Under the pieces are notes generated by a model. It worked only from the letters and a program-made list of their open reading frames with translations. It made no database searches and was not told the origin of the DNA. Shown here piece after piece: positions 1-14,300 of a DNA stretch of 64,000 bases. The number at the start of each line of letters is the position of its first letter. The first letter of the stretch is position 1. The translations under genes and the position numbers were made by a program. The stretch covers positions 34,974,105 to 35,038,104 of the forward strand of contig NW_019211457.1 of assembly GCF_002443255.2 (NCBI RefSeq), given 5' to 3'. Origin of the DNA: Varroa destructor (taxonomy: Eukaryota > Arthropoda > Arachnida > Mesostigmata > Varroidae).

Positions 1-3000
1 GATTAACTAAAATTCATCTATTTCTCGGGTGCCGCTTGAGTTTCACCCCGCGCAATAAGCGCATATTTACAATCCAACTCAACCGAGCGTTCGATAACAT
101 CGACAGCGAACTTCCAAAAAGGCCCCACATCTTACTATTTTGTAGCAAGAAAGAATTTATTCTCAAGCAGATGCTTTATTCCTGTTTCTGCCCGTTCTCC
201 ACATCAATATCGCTAACGAACTGGCGACCAGGCTTGCTTGCCTGCCTGAACCTAAAAGGGCAATTGAACTTAAAAGGCTAGCGATCTCAAACGCGACCGT
301 ATAAAATGTTAATACTCCATTCCTCATCCCTCCTTCTTGCCGCTGCAGTCATCGCCACCTCCGCCACGGCCGTCCTTATCTGTTGACGTAGGCGGCCACG
401 CTGCGTGGTCGCTTCTCGATTTGTCGCTCCGAGTCTTAAAAGTTTTCCACAAGAAGCACACGGCAGAAGCGGTTTGGGTCTAGAGTATAATGCATGCAAA
501 CTCTCGAGACTGGATAAGTGAATATCTGGCTACTCGGCGAAAATGCGAAGGCATTACCAAACCGGTGGAATGGGGCAGTAGTGACAGTGGGCGGGGACAC
601 GGAGTAGTGGGCTGAGATGGGACATTAAGGGAGCGCCTTGCAAGAATAGAGGCGGCGCTTTTCCCGAGTGAATAACGCTGTCAGGCCGCTGACACGGGAA
701 ACATCTGCAGTCCGCCAATACTGAAGATAGATTAAGCAGTAAAGAAGTCGTTCCTCTGCACACGAATGCTATTCATATGTATCTGTATCTGGTATCGTAA
801 ATGACGCGTTCGCTAGATTGTTGATACGGTGACAGCTTGAACGCTCGTGAACTACCAGCCGTACTGAGATATCAGCGTCCAGTGCTATTGGGTTCAGAGT
901 GGGCGATTCGTTTCAAAAACATTGTTTCCAAACGAATCGACGTTAAGGCTATAGCTAGACAATTCGGTGATGTTAATAGTATGCAGCAGCAGTAAATAAC
1001 GGTGAAGATTATTAGTTATAGGGGATATGATATGACGTTTCCTGTTTGTCATCTTTTTGCTACAGAATTTTGTTAGTTTATTCGAACGTTGAAGGAAAAT
1101 TACCAGTCGCGTGATCACGCAGCAACGGTAGCTGCCATTTCTCACTAAGGACCACCCCAAGTCATTTGATTGAGTTAATTGAATTCTTGCCTAGTGTGAA
1201 TGTTTCTAGACCGAGGGTCCTGTAACCTTCGAGTGTGCCTCTCTATATTACCTAACGATTGTAAATATCCCATGTCTGCCTCATCAATGTAGCTGATAGA
1301 ACGTGAATATTATAGACTAGCACATCGTCTATTTGTTGCTGTGCAGCTGAGATTAGTTCGTCAACCTTGTGCAGCACTATACGACAAGACTTTGTGGTAT
1401 AGTACGACATATAATTCGAAACGTTCCACTCTTAGGTGCCACGCGTATTTTTCCAAGATGTTAACAAATTCCTACAAAACCTACAACCATTATGCACCGC
1501 ACAGAAAAGAAACAGCATACCTCATACAAAATGCCTCGTCTATATTTTTAATGGAAGTAGGTGTTAACGTGTCGGCCAACACGATTGTAACACTATCCCG
1601 TTCAGTGCACATTAGTTAGGCTTGACGTATCTACTTCCCAATATTAGACAGCTTTGAGAGAATGGCCTCGCAGGCCCAGTTTACGGAAGAGCAGAGGAAA
1701 TCTATAGGGTCTTTTAAATTTACATCTTAGCTTGTGTGGGGCTCCGAGCCGTATTGGGTACTAACTTAATTCTCTATTTTACTGCACTTAGCAAAAAAGT
1801 CACCTACCGCTAATAATAATGTGGATCAATACGCAGAAGACTTCTGGCGAAACGAAGTGCACCTAGTTCAGATTTACCATCACCACGCGTTTTTATGGTC
1901 GACGTACAAGTACGTTGCTCATCACGGAAACACGAGCTGTATGATATGAAACGGACACTTGACAAGTTTGGTGAAAGACTAACAAATTTAATTTGTCTTT
2001 CACCCCGATCACGCATCTCGCCTGTTCGTATCCAACTATAGTGATTCTGTTTTCCTGCTTTAGTCGGCGGGCCCCATGCCCTGGTGCAGGTATCCTATTA
2101 TCCCGTTATAATCATTGATTACGTAGCTTAATTTACAGCAGACCTCTTGGCCTGCTATTGTCCCTATTGCTCCGTTAATATTAGTCTGTTACACTTACCT
2201 TTGCTATTGCAATTAATCAGCTTTCTTCGAAAAAACTCAAATGCCTTAAGGACCAATTCCATGCTTGCTTTGTGCAGCAATTTTTTGATAGAAATATGTT
2301 AGGAGTTGTCATTATTAACGAATATATCGAGATGCCACCTTTTGACATACACAATACCAAACTAAACGGCTTAAGATCTCTCGCAGTTCACAAAAATCAG
2401 ACGAACCTAACCGCATTTAGGCTACTCTGGAAAAGCGGGCCAATAGACAGACAGACGCATACGTTTAGCAATATATGGATAGATACTGAACGCTTCATCG
2501 GATGCGATATTTATAGATCTGGAATAGATCACCTGCCTAATTTCCTATATGGCAGCGTTCTTGTCATGACTAATCTGTAATAACATGTAAATACAATGCA
2601 ATCAACAGGTGTTGCGATGCCGCTTAATACATATCTATGAAAAGTCAAAGCATAGTGTCGCTTCCTCGAAGGGGTTTACGGAAGGCTTGTTTTAGTACGT
2701 ACTTGTGCTACGGTTTGTGCGCCAAAACTTTCTGTGCTGAAAGAGTACACACGAGGCGCCAAATGGTAAACGGTGCACTTCCAGTCGAGCTTAAGTTTGG
2801 TTTGTCGTATATTGTCATAGATAAACTACATGAATTAAGCTGTATGATGCGAACATTTTTTGTACTTGTCTGATCCGATCGCCGTTGATAAGACAGGTCA
2901 GTATCCGTACTAAGCCTTATACTCCAAAGAATTAGGTATAGGAAAAAACCTGCCCTGGTGTTTGTATGAATATCTCTATTGTGGCTACTGTGTCTTCCCA

Positions 3001-6000
3001 GTGACTCCAAGTCTTTCCCAATGATTTAATATTGAGGATACTAAATAACAACAAACCAAAATAGGATAAACGTTAATCAGTAATAACACAAATATAAATG
3101 ATAGAAAAGCAGAGATTCCCACTGATACATGACGTGGATCTTAAGTTAGATGACACCATAAAGAAGCAAATATAAATATTTACTTCTTCGTCACTGTTAG
3201 TATTACTTTAAATCAATGAAATAAGGTAACATATTATAAGTTCAAGAGCCAAGCGAGAACCACAAGCGTTAAGCAAAATAACCCACAAAAAACTGGCGTT
3301 TTTGCTTTTTTTTTTTGGCGAAATTCTGATCGCGAGACATAGCCAAGTTACATGAGAAAGACACAACGGATGTCAATGGCAAAGTACGAAATTTATGAAT
3401 TATTCAGTGTGAGCTGTACACGTTTAGCACGGTCACACGGTGGATGGGTAAGCACATTTACTTTTTCAAGACATCAGAAAAACAGAATAGGTGTGCCACA
3501 CATGTCCCTATGTCGGTCGTGCCCTTTATTAACCATTGCCCTTTCGCCACTATTCGTCATTAGAAATCGGAAGCCTTAAGCCGATGCTTTTACGCTCACT
3601 ACTTATTTGTGTAATCGAAAGGGTGGATAGAAAATTGATCCAAGTTCACTATGGATAATGATAAGGAATCTTTACCCGAACGACTATGACCCAGATCAAT
3701 CAGCCATTCTAATCAATTGTCGAATTGTGTGACCGTATCGTGGGAACACGTGAAAGCTCAACAGGACAACACACCTTATCACACACTGATCGATGTCAAT
3801 ACTGAATAAAACGATTTAGTATATAGAATTACCCTAAGACGTTACTGCAAACAACTGCTCGGGCAATCTCCCATCATTCATGGTAAAACCTCGTAGGGTA
3901 AGACTTCTTATTAGATTACAAATTTATCAAGGCACGTCGTTTCTTCTACTTTTCGATAGGGTTGAAATCTCTCGCTCGACCTTTTAAATAGGTTCCGGGC
4001 TTTTTTTTTCCGGGTCGGTATTTACATACTTCATAAGGGTTAACGTTCAATTTTGTTCAATACTACAACAGTATATCTTTCATCTAGATGGCATTGAATG
4101 TGTTATTATATCTTATATCATGTTTTTGTATAGGCATGTAAATTAAATTGATAAATTTTATTATTGTTACGGTAATTTAAAGTGGCCATTATCCTTCTTG
4201 TTGTCGTTCTTGGTGTTTGTAATTTGCGTGAAAAATGACCATTGCGATCATAGTTATTAATTCAAGCAAATTCAATAACAACATAATGCATCAATGCTGC
4301 TACTTCTATGTGTATACAGATAAAAAAAAAAGCTTAAGTGAGCCCTTAGCACCGCAGCTCGTTGAGGGCGTATTGACCGCAAAGAAAAATACGAAAGCTC
4401 GATCACTACTGTTTATCGTTTCAATGTTTTGGCTTATACATATAAACAATGTTTATTTGCTTTTGTTGAAGCTGTTTGTACTGTAAAGTCATCAATTAGA
4501 TAGACCAGAGAATATTTTGTGCATAATTTTTAGGGAAAATTCTCATTCGGAGAGTCATTTTGACATTTTTTCGACTAGTGTAAAAAACAGTGAGATTCTC
4601 TGTGGATAGACGTCCAATCGGTTAGAGAATCAGATAGGGTTCAGACTGGAAGGAACTCATGGATCAACTAGCTCCCATGGCGATCACTGCGTCTTCACAG
4701 CCAGAGTCATTGAGAGTTCAAGCTGTATTCATTTTTTACTCGTTTATCACAACGCCTAGTTCATGCCGACTTTATGACGTAGGATGTCAGGCACGTTAGT
4801 ACCTATGATGCAGAACTGAGTCAAAATCAGAGACTAGGATTCGTCAATATTAACAACGAATTATCCCAACGACACAAACGAAACACTTATTTTCTACACG
4901 ATTTCATGTTTATTTATAAATTATGCGTTTCGTTCAACAAATGGATAAACCATTGGATAGACTGTTACCCGTATTATGTTTTTCAGGTTACTGCGATCCA
5001 TGAAATGGATGCAGTCCGGAAGCATGATGCGGAGATAATCGCAAGACCCACATGCACCTCTATTGTCAAAACTAAGCGAAATTCGAACCTTACCATAGTG
5101 TTGTTATGCAATTAAGTTCTGATATTAAACTATTGATTGCTTCTTTGTCAGCTGGCTGAGATCAAAGCGTTTTTGCAATCGATAACTTAATATACCATTA
5201 ATAGATGTCCTCACAAGGACGCATAAAGGGCCACTACAATCAGCGGCCAACTAAATAGGCTAAAACCAGTGTGTTTGGATTAACCATGCAGGAAGTGCAT
5301 CTATCGAATGGCTTATTAGCGAGCTTGGCTAAAACGGGGAAGTGTGATGTGCAATATGGCGGTTATCAATCTAGAAAGGCTGCGTCAAGCATCGCCAGTT
5401 GCATATCGTCAACAAAAAAAGAATCAATGTTATGCGTGTCCTGACCTGGTTTTGCTAACGCAAACTAGATCCTACAATGGAACGAATCGACGTCGGCGAT
5501 ATGGATCGGCCCTGTTTCGCTACACAATTACTTCTTCTAAACTCAATGGAATGAGGATATGTATTTGTGGTAACTAGGAATTTCAACCACTTATGGACCC
5601 CATTCCAAGGAGATTGCTCACACCTGGAGAATTAGTTCAGTGAAAATCGGCGAATGAGAGGACATTATGGAATATGATCGATTGGAAATGCCAAAAAATA
5701 ATAGATAGCTTATCAAGAAAAACATTGTTTTGGAACGGACCGCGCGTACTACCTGCCTGTTAAATCGTATGACGCATCTAGTTTGAGGCTAATAGAATTG
5801 ATTGATTTCTGGTAAGAGTTGCTAGTTTTTTACATCTAGAATTTTTCCATAGAAAACGGGTAGATGTTATTACACGAACGTCAGATCTCAACGACAACAG
5901 ATTATATAGATGAAGTAGATATTTATGTAACGATACTAGGCTGATTTAAATGGAACACTAATTGTTATCACCTTTTTCAGATTAGCTCTGTTAAATGAGT

Positions 6001-8342
6001 TTGTTCAAATTAGTACCCTTGGAATATGCATCCTGGCTATCAGATCTTGCCGAGGCACACAGGCCGGCGCATTAATACCAACGGCGGTGTATTTCGTGCT
6101 AGTCGTACCTAGGTAGCACCAATGCGCTGACTTAATAGTATCCCTCGGCAGTGAACAGCAAGCAACAACGAAACAGTCGCGTCGATGACATTCAGTTATT
6201 ATTACAGAATTGCTATTTATTTTTCTAATAACTTTGTGTAACCCTAACATAACGCAAGAGCATAACAGCTTCAGGTATGGTTAGTTATTTTGAAATGTAA
6301 TCTACGAAATCAACCTGTAACGGTGCCCTTGTGTTGAAAACAAAAAAACACCATGTATTATCTTACACCATCCGTGGATTCTTTCTCAACTAGGCGCTAA
6401 ATAGATTAGTGGTCTGTTATCTGAAATGTCTCGCCACTGTTTTTTCTGGTTATTTCTTACTTCTTTGTAATGCCATTAGTCCGCGACTGACATCACGTCT
6501 CGCTCTTCCATTACGTTGTGCAGTACCTCGTCTCTACGAAGCTGAATGCCGATGTTCCAAAATAGCCCTGTCTGAGTGGTCTTGAGAAGCACCGGCGTCG
6601 CTACTTCTCGACTCTACTACTTAGTTTTTCGTTTACTTAATGATATGTAAAATTAGGTCATGTGATATACTAATATGGCGTCACTCTAACGGTATTGAGT
6701 GCTTGACCGGACCCGACATCAAGATCAAATATGTCACCTGCTTTGGCTGACGATTTTTGTAGTTTAGCAAAGCTCCAAAAAGTCAATTTGCACCTTTTGT
6801 TTTTCGAAAAATTCACACATATATCGCTGTAATTAGTGACAGAGGACAGAGAAACGAAGTAGAAGAAAAGATTTAGCCTATAAATTTGGCCCAGTATGGT
6901 CTAGTTATGCTTTTTGAAATCTGTTGGCCGATATCCATTTCAAATACTATAGCGTCAAAACTTATTTAGCGTTCAACGACCGAAAAACTTACACTAGCTT
7001 TCGAATTATAGCATTTATTACTTTAAAGCACGAGTACCTCGAACCAAACTATCTCTAAACTGTTCATAACTCTACGACGTGAGCTACCTCGACAAGCATT
7101 TTGTGTCACTGTTTTTGTTTGTTTGTCTCGACGTTTTTGATATGAATAATAATAAATACCAAAGATCTTTGAACCCCATCGTTTTCAACATCCCGCGCAA
7201 CGATATCTAGAGCTGTTACCAATTACAGGTAAACTCAAAACTCGTTTTCTGAAGGTCAGACAAACATCGACACACGTACCCCATTCCGTTCATAATTGCA
7301 TGGAAGTTATGTTATGCCCCTCTCAGATATGTAGATTTCATTTATGTCTGCAGTTTAAATTGAGTTAACTAGAGCACATAGGTCGTGGATCTGAGGCGAA
7401 CGAAGCAGTAGTTCAAGCGGTAGAGGTCGACGATCGGGGTTGGGTTGTGAAAAGCCAAGGATGAAATCCCGAGAAGAATGAGACCGATATCAGCGTAACC
7501 AGCTAGCAACTAGGATCCAAAGAAGCGGCGAAAAAGAAGGACATGCATCGAACGTGTCTTAATATTGTGAGGCCTCAGCGACAGCATGAATTACGTCATC
7601 ATTGTAAACATGGCTGAATTACCAGCTCCGATTAGGTAAAGAGGGACGCCAAAGAACGTCAGACGAATCAGCCAGTAGAAAGTGCATAAAGAATAGACCG
7701 GCGAGGCATCGAGCAGGCGAAAACCCTAGATGCCAACCTTTCGTTAAAATATCAATGTATAATTACACAAAAATGCGGCTATAAGAGGTGCGAAACTGGT
7801 AACACCGTTATTAAGAACATTGCATCTTGAACATAACACCATTGCCTTGTGGATGTTCTACTTTACAATAGCAGATTATAGCCAAAATCTCGATAGCGTC
7901 AGCACTGGTTTAATTCAAAGATTAGATAGTGCGGTTTCAATAGACAAGGGATGCATTTGGGTTAACGTACACAGTACACACAAAAGAGATTACGGACTCA
8001 AGTTTAACTTGTTTATACTAACTTGTTTTAACAAAGTTTTAACGTATAACTTGTTAATAAAATTTTACAAACTTAAGCAGACCACACAATGCTCGTGAGA
8101 TTTTTCGTCATAGATCATCAGTGACTACTATAATTGCGTTATCTTTACAGCTCTATTAATGTTGTCTTAACATTTAACTTGAACCGCTGAAACGTCAGGC
8201 AAATTACAAAGTTAATCAATTACCAACTGAATCAGAGACTATTATACTGATCACTTGCAGATACAGATATTTGTTTCCAGATCATCTAACTTGTCATCTC
8301 TTATTTAGGTATAGGCGCGTCGCTTCACATGTTCCCATATCC
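1..8342. other. Non-coding sequence, no supported feature
   Basis: This is AT-rich sequence with stops in all frames. The longest open frame is about 100 codons (2272-2580, +), with no family resemblance and no flanking splice signals that join to anything. A T-rich run lies near 3305-3317. I see no RNA gene, transposase or long repeat. Confidence 0.6.
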
Positions 8343-8343
8343 G

Positions 8344-8363
8344 TATATATATATATATATATA
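8344..8363. repeat. (TA)n microsatellite
   Basis: Ten TA units, uninterrupted, in AT-rich sequence with no gene nearby. Confidence 0.95.
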
Positions 8364-11300
8364 AGCTCTTGCTCGTTTCCTGTAACTTCTTGACGTACTA
8401 TAATAAGTATGGGATCCAGTTTTCATTATTAAGATCATATATATGCAGGCATCTTTGATCCCTGTTGACCCTGTATAGACAGGTTTGATTGATCACGAAG
8501 TTAGTGAATTGTTGTCCACAAATTACAACCGCACATGTTAATAGTTCATCAACCCTTTATTCGATACAAACATTGTATGTAAGCATACGTGGTCTGGGGA
8601 GTGATCGTCTTCAATTCATAGCAGAAAGTTCCTGCACCAGCCGGCCTCGTTATCTCGAAAAAACTCTGTCCACTTTCCAGGAAGGAATGATGCCGAAGAC
8701 GGCGCTTCTATTGTAAGCTGATGTTGTTACTGTTGTCGTTACTATTATCAAGTCTATTATTAGATCTCTGGCTTGCTATTTCTATTACTAAACGCCGAAA
8801 GCTAGCAACACTCAGACTGAGTAAATTGCTATATAATCATCTTAATTTATCCGCTTAGCATATACTCGTCCATAACGCTACCTCGTCCTGTTTACGTTAA
8901 ATATCAGATGCTCTCGGTTAGCCTTAATAAGGCCAATGATTTATAATTGATGACTTCAAGGCGAACAGTTCGGCAGACCGCGAATCTACAACATGCTAAA
9001 GAAGGGTTAGTACCAGTGATGTCTCATGATGCGGCTTCCGCAACCGGCGTAAGCGACATGTTAAGTGGCAAACAGGAAAATGAAAATAATCAAAGGAGGC
9101 GTTCACAAATATCCAAGCGATCGGATAGATATGCCTGACTAAGTATTTCCTTTGCTTAATGTATATTATCTATAATTGGATCTGTCTAAACCAGGAGACG
9201 GAGATGGAAATACGGCCGAAGAAGACTGAGTAAGGTGTACTTAGTTAATTTCGGCTAAGTTGGAAATGAGTAGTTCGGAGAAATAGGTGTTGCTTTGCCA
9301 GGAATGAGGTTACTCCTCCTGGAGGGGGGAGAAGCTACTCTAATGTCGGCAAATGCAGCGTTGAGGTATAAAGGAAAAAGTACCGTTTTGTGTCGTGCTG
9401 GAGACCACTGGTTAATAGAAAATTGAATAGTTTATGCTGACAAATATGGGTCCCGTGGCTGAACTTATAATACCTAGCTGAACTTACCAGCTGCTTCATG
9501 GGTAGACTAGTCACACGAAATTTATTCATGAGCTTTAAAAACACACTATCATGAAAATAAACCTAAAAAATCAATAGCTAGCGTCTAAACAGTATGGAGA
9601 CGCTTGTCTGATGTTCAAATACGATAAGTGTGTAACTTCAACTGGTTTTCAGAGTAGAAATATTTAGTTAAACAATCTGTCCATTACGACCCAACTGAAG
9701 TTACAAAATTTAAACTATATTGTCCTTTGAATGTCATCTTGTCTCCTTCTTTCGGTGGCGTTGTAAATGCATATCAACTTTCTGTTAGGAAACGTATTAC
9801 GTATTACACTTATACAAAAACGAGAATTAAGTTTATAATGGCTTTGTTGCTTGTGGCTGATAAGGAACTACTACAAAATTGTTTATCAAGCACACAGTAT
9901 TGACTTGTTCGATCTGTAAAAGGAGCAAACACATCTTAAGGGGTACGAAGCATGCAAAAACAATCTACATGTCGTTCCTTTCAGTTGTTTCTATGAGGCA
10001 GTGGAAATGGCTAAGCAATATTTCCAAGAGTTGTTGAGAGATGAGAGCATCTCCAAGAGATGCTAGGATTTTTGCGCGTTTATCAAGCCTGCGCTCCGTC
10101 TACAGGACCTAACACTAATCAATGCGTTTTCATTGTCGGGTAGCTTACTTTATCTATTGGTAAACAGTGGCCGTCGAATAAATCATAAGCTGACTATTGC
10201 TTTGCTATTACATTGGTAATTGTACGCTTGCCATTTTCGGTGCCTATCGTTGGATAACGCCACGAAACGAATGAAACAGCAGAGGCGAAACAGACGAAAA
10301 GAGGCGGAATAGCCAGGCGACCTTTAGTGTGTCAGATCAGGGGCGTAACACAGAGCACCGAAAAGTCTAGACGGTACTTGTGAAGGCCGTCTTTTTTTCC
10401 GTAGAGGATGGACTTTGACAACTAAATACAATTAGAATATTATGAAATCGCTGGTTTGTTGGTGTGAGCCGTAGGGACTGCACTCTTTACGCGTTCGTTA
10501 ACTAACGGACGCAGTAAAAGGTTGTGTTGTTTCTGATTTAAAAATATAGACTGCTGACAGTTCATTTAGCCACATGGTCCCACATATGCCTTGCTCCGTA
10601 AGTTACCCGGCTTCTACTAGGGATTGGTGAGTATATTCTCTGCGGATGCCCTCTAGCCACCATCAGTTTGACACCAGCACCACTAATAAGAATACTAATT
10701 ATCAAAAATTGTTGTCTGGGCTGTACAGCAGCCTCTGCCAAATGGAGAACTGCTCATTTTCGTCGCTGAAATCGTCGTTGTTCTTTTGTTAACTCATGTT
10801 TCTTCAGAGGCTCACCTATATGAGAAGTACTATCCGCCTCTATATTTTCATTTCCTTTTCACCTCCACGGTTCGTTTATCCAAAATAGCCGCTGACACCA
10901 AGACACCTTCATCCTTGTTCTCATATTTTTAACGCGAGGCCTTGGTACACACTCAGCTCTATTGAGGGCTCTAAGCTAAATTACCACAGCCACATACAGA
11001 GTTTCAACGCCATCATCCTATTGTCATCCGACGAGGCGTAAATCATGTTAGCCTTCGGTGAACTTCTCCACAATGTCACCGTTGGCCGATTGGGCTTTTA
11101 CCACTTATTCTTCCTTTGTCTATCGCTGCCACACAACGCATACGCACGTTTTTTCGAAGAATTACCTTTTTACCTGCGCTTCGTCATGGCCATGTGGTTT
11201 AGCCTAGCGGCTCTGCTTCCCCTATCCACAATTCCTAAAGGGATACGTTCCACTAAAAGTTAACTGGGCGGCAGCAACAAAGCCTACGGTCTGGCTCTGA

Positions 11301-14300
11301 TGATTACCTGACCCTGGCCTTCAACCGGTCCTCGGTAGGCTGGACAGATGGAAAACGACACAGACAATTTTTAGCCTCTGTAGAACGAACAGCGCGTGCA
11401 GCCACGTGCACGTACAAAAAAGACTTGCTTATAGGAGCAGCTTCAATCGTGTTATGTTGTGCTATTAGCATCGTCTTGCAATGATTTTGCATTAGTCGCA
11501 CCTACCGAGAGGACTGCCATCTTACAGCAGCGGCAGGCAGCCGCAGCGGTCAGACGAGCAGTGCTAGTAACAGCTGAACTAATAGTGAAAGCCAATGCAC
11601 CTTTCTCTGTCGACAAAATGTGGCGTCTGCCGTAGTAAGTCAGCTGTAGAGAGTCATAAAAAAACAAAAAAAAAGTTTCCTAGAAGACGTTCCCATCTTC
11701 TCTAACAATGAAGGATTAAAGTGGACAGAATAGGATGTCTGGCCCGAAAGGAATAGAAGCAACAGTGCGGCTTTTGCGGGATGATTCTGGTGAATAATAA
11801 GGCTGGACTAAAGTGCGCCAGGGTGGTTTATACATGTGGCCACTCCTATGAAGTGCCAACGAGATCATAGCACGAGTCTATTGTCATTTCAGATGTTTTG
11901 GTCTGCAACAAAAAAATAAATGCTGCTGAGGTGGCTCCCCCTATCACTCTGGCTGCGACGTAGTTGGCTGACGACGTGCTATTTGTAAACATTACCCTGG
12001 CCTTAGATACATCTGCCACAAAATGGGTGGTCCGGTTCATCTCTAAGATTACTATGACTGTCAGCAGGCAGTAGATCCACCCTGACAGCGATTGGAAAGA
12101 AGTCGCTAGGTAAGACTAAGAAATGTGGCTTGAAACACGCTGACTAACCACTTAGGAAGAGGTGCTGTTGCGATGGCCGTGAATCGGGTCAGCTAGGTAA
12201 TCCCTCGAGCTACTGGGCCGACCATTAAAAGCTAAAGGTTAGAAGGGAGAGAAAATACTTCATTATTCGAGGATAATCATTTAAACATTTTTGGATCATC
12301 ACTACAATCCTCTGAAATGCATTGGCCCTTGACTCATGTAAGTGACGAACGTTTGTCCACGCTGTAGACTATGGGAGCTACCTCGTGGCTACCTCAGTGT
12401 TACACAATATGTGAAGACTTCTCAGGGGCTCGTCACCCTAGCGGAACAGTCGAGCTTTGTGTGGAGAGGAACATTCAAAAGGAGCGAAGGCCATACCCTA
12501 CCGCAGGCAAACGAGAACCTAAGCTCTATCGGTAATCGTAACTGCAGGAGGTTTACAACAAAAAGTCATGTTCCATTTGCAAGTGTGTTTGAAAACATTG
12601 AATTAATGTGATCATGTAATGTACATGTACAGTTAATGGTCTGCAAACGAACCGCTCGATACCTAATTTTTTTTTATCTACCTAATTATAGACGTACTTA
12701 GAATACTCGTTTGAAAATAACCAATATTGCTTTCTGACACGATTTACCCCAATAGTTACTTAGGAACTCCAATTATACTAGAACGACTATTGATATACTA
12801 TACAATAGCTCGCTTGACTAACTTGACATTTACACAGAATGTCAATGATGCCGGTGTTAATGCTATAGGAGCCCAGTTGTTACATTTCTCGTGTACGTTT
12901 TTCCTGTTCCGCAAACAACTACTACTTAATTTGTGGGCAAAAACATTGTATGAGTTACGCGTACATTCATTCCATCAGTCAGACATGCATGTTTGTGCAC
13001 TTTCGACCTTGTATCAGCTACCACAGTGGCCATCGAATAGAATAAACCAGTCTACGGAGTACATTCTAAATTAGGTACTACATGGAAGTGATGGCCAGTA
13101 CCACAAAGAAGTGTCCAAACAATTCTAAACATAAAATCTATGGTACCCTATTGCGGTTCCCTAGGAAATCTAGCAACCTGCTAAGTCTCTATTCTGCTTT
13201 CTTTTGTCGAACGTTGACCGCATTTTCGCTTGAGAATTTGCTCTTCACAAACTTTAGCTTCTGCCCACCTATTTGACCAGGTGTTCTAGCGGTAACACGC
13301 TAATCGCTTGTCGAACGATACTAGTACAGATTACATTGTTAATGTTAATAAGACATCAGTGCCAAATCCCTACTCTGCTTTTTTTATGTATCGGTAGGGT
13401 CCATCCGCAAGGGCATCCGAAAGCATTATCAAGGCTTTCTCTCAACGAGAAGAATCCATGAGAGATCCGTTTGGATGTTGTATGCTATTTGGATTTATCG
13501 CGATCCCCTAACGCTACGGCTCTTAAATGGTTGACATTGACATGTTCAAATTTTCCTTTTTCATTTTACGTATTATCGTCAATGACATGTCCGAACATGA
13601 AAGTTTTCCGCCGACTTTTTGACGGTTTCACTTGAAAAGTACTACAAGTGACCAATCAAAGCATATCGCTTGTTTAAAATGGTACAGATGAATAGGTCAC
13701 TTTTATGAGCAGGTAAGTAACTTTAATAAGGGATTGCACCCAGCACCGATCAACGCTAATCTTCTCTTTAAATCGATAACGGAATAAACTTATCCTTTGG
13801 ATCATTTGCTTTAGATGCAAACGCTTTCGGCAGCGCAAAGTTCCTATTTACCTAACGTCTTCATCTTTTGATCTAAAGATGCCGAATTGATCGTGAACTT
13901 ATTTGAACCTTATAATCTGCTGTCGATAGTCTTCGGACTAAAAACCGGGAGCAACGCTAACATGATTCAGAATCTGTCCCTGCCGTTGCTACGTGCCTTC
14001 CTATTATGTGGCGCGTCTTCAGTGACAAGCTACCTTCACGATTGACGAACTACTAAACAAACGTAGCCCATAAAAACAGCTTTTCGTTTCTTTCCTGAGT
14101 ACTTCACCACTCACTCACGTTGTTCTCTGATGGAATATACCTTCACCGTTATATTGCCTAGGCAAACGATAAGACGTTATTTTCTTTGCGCTGCTGCCTA
14201 CCGTCGTTCTTATTGTTTTTGTTCATTACGTTGTTCTTAAGCGAACATATGTCTGCTAGTTGTGTCCGGTGTTTCCGCTCTTGCATCAACGAATATTTGC

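Noticed and set aside
7405..7480. Sequence resembling the start of a tRNA (GTTCAAGCGGTAGAG)
   Set aside because: No cloverleaf can be completed, and the B box is absent.
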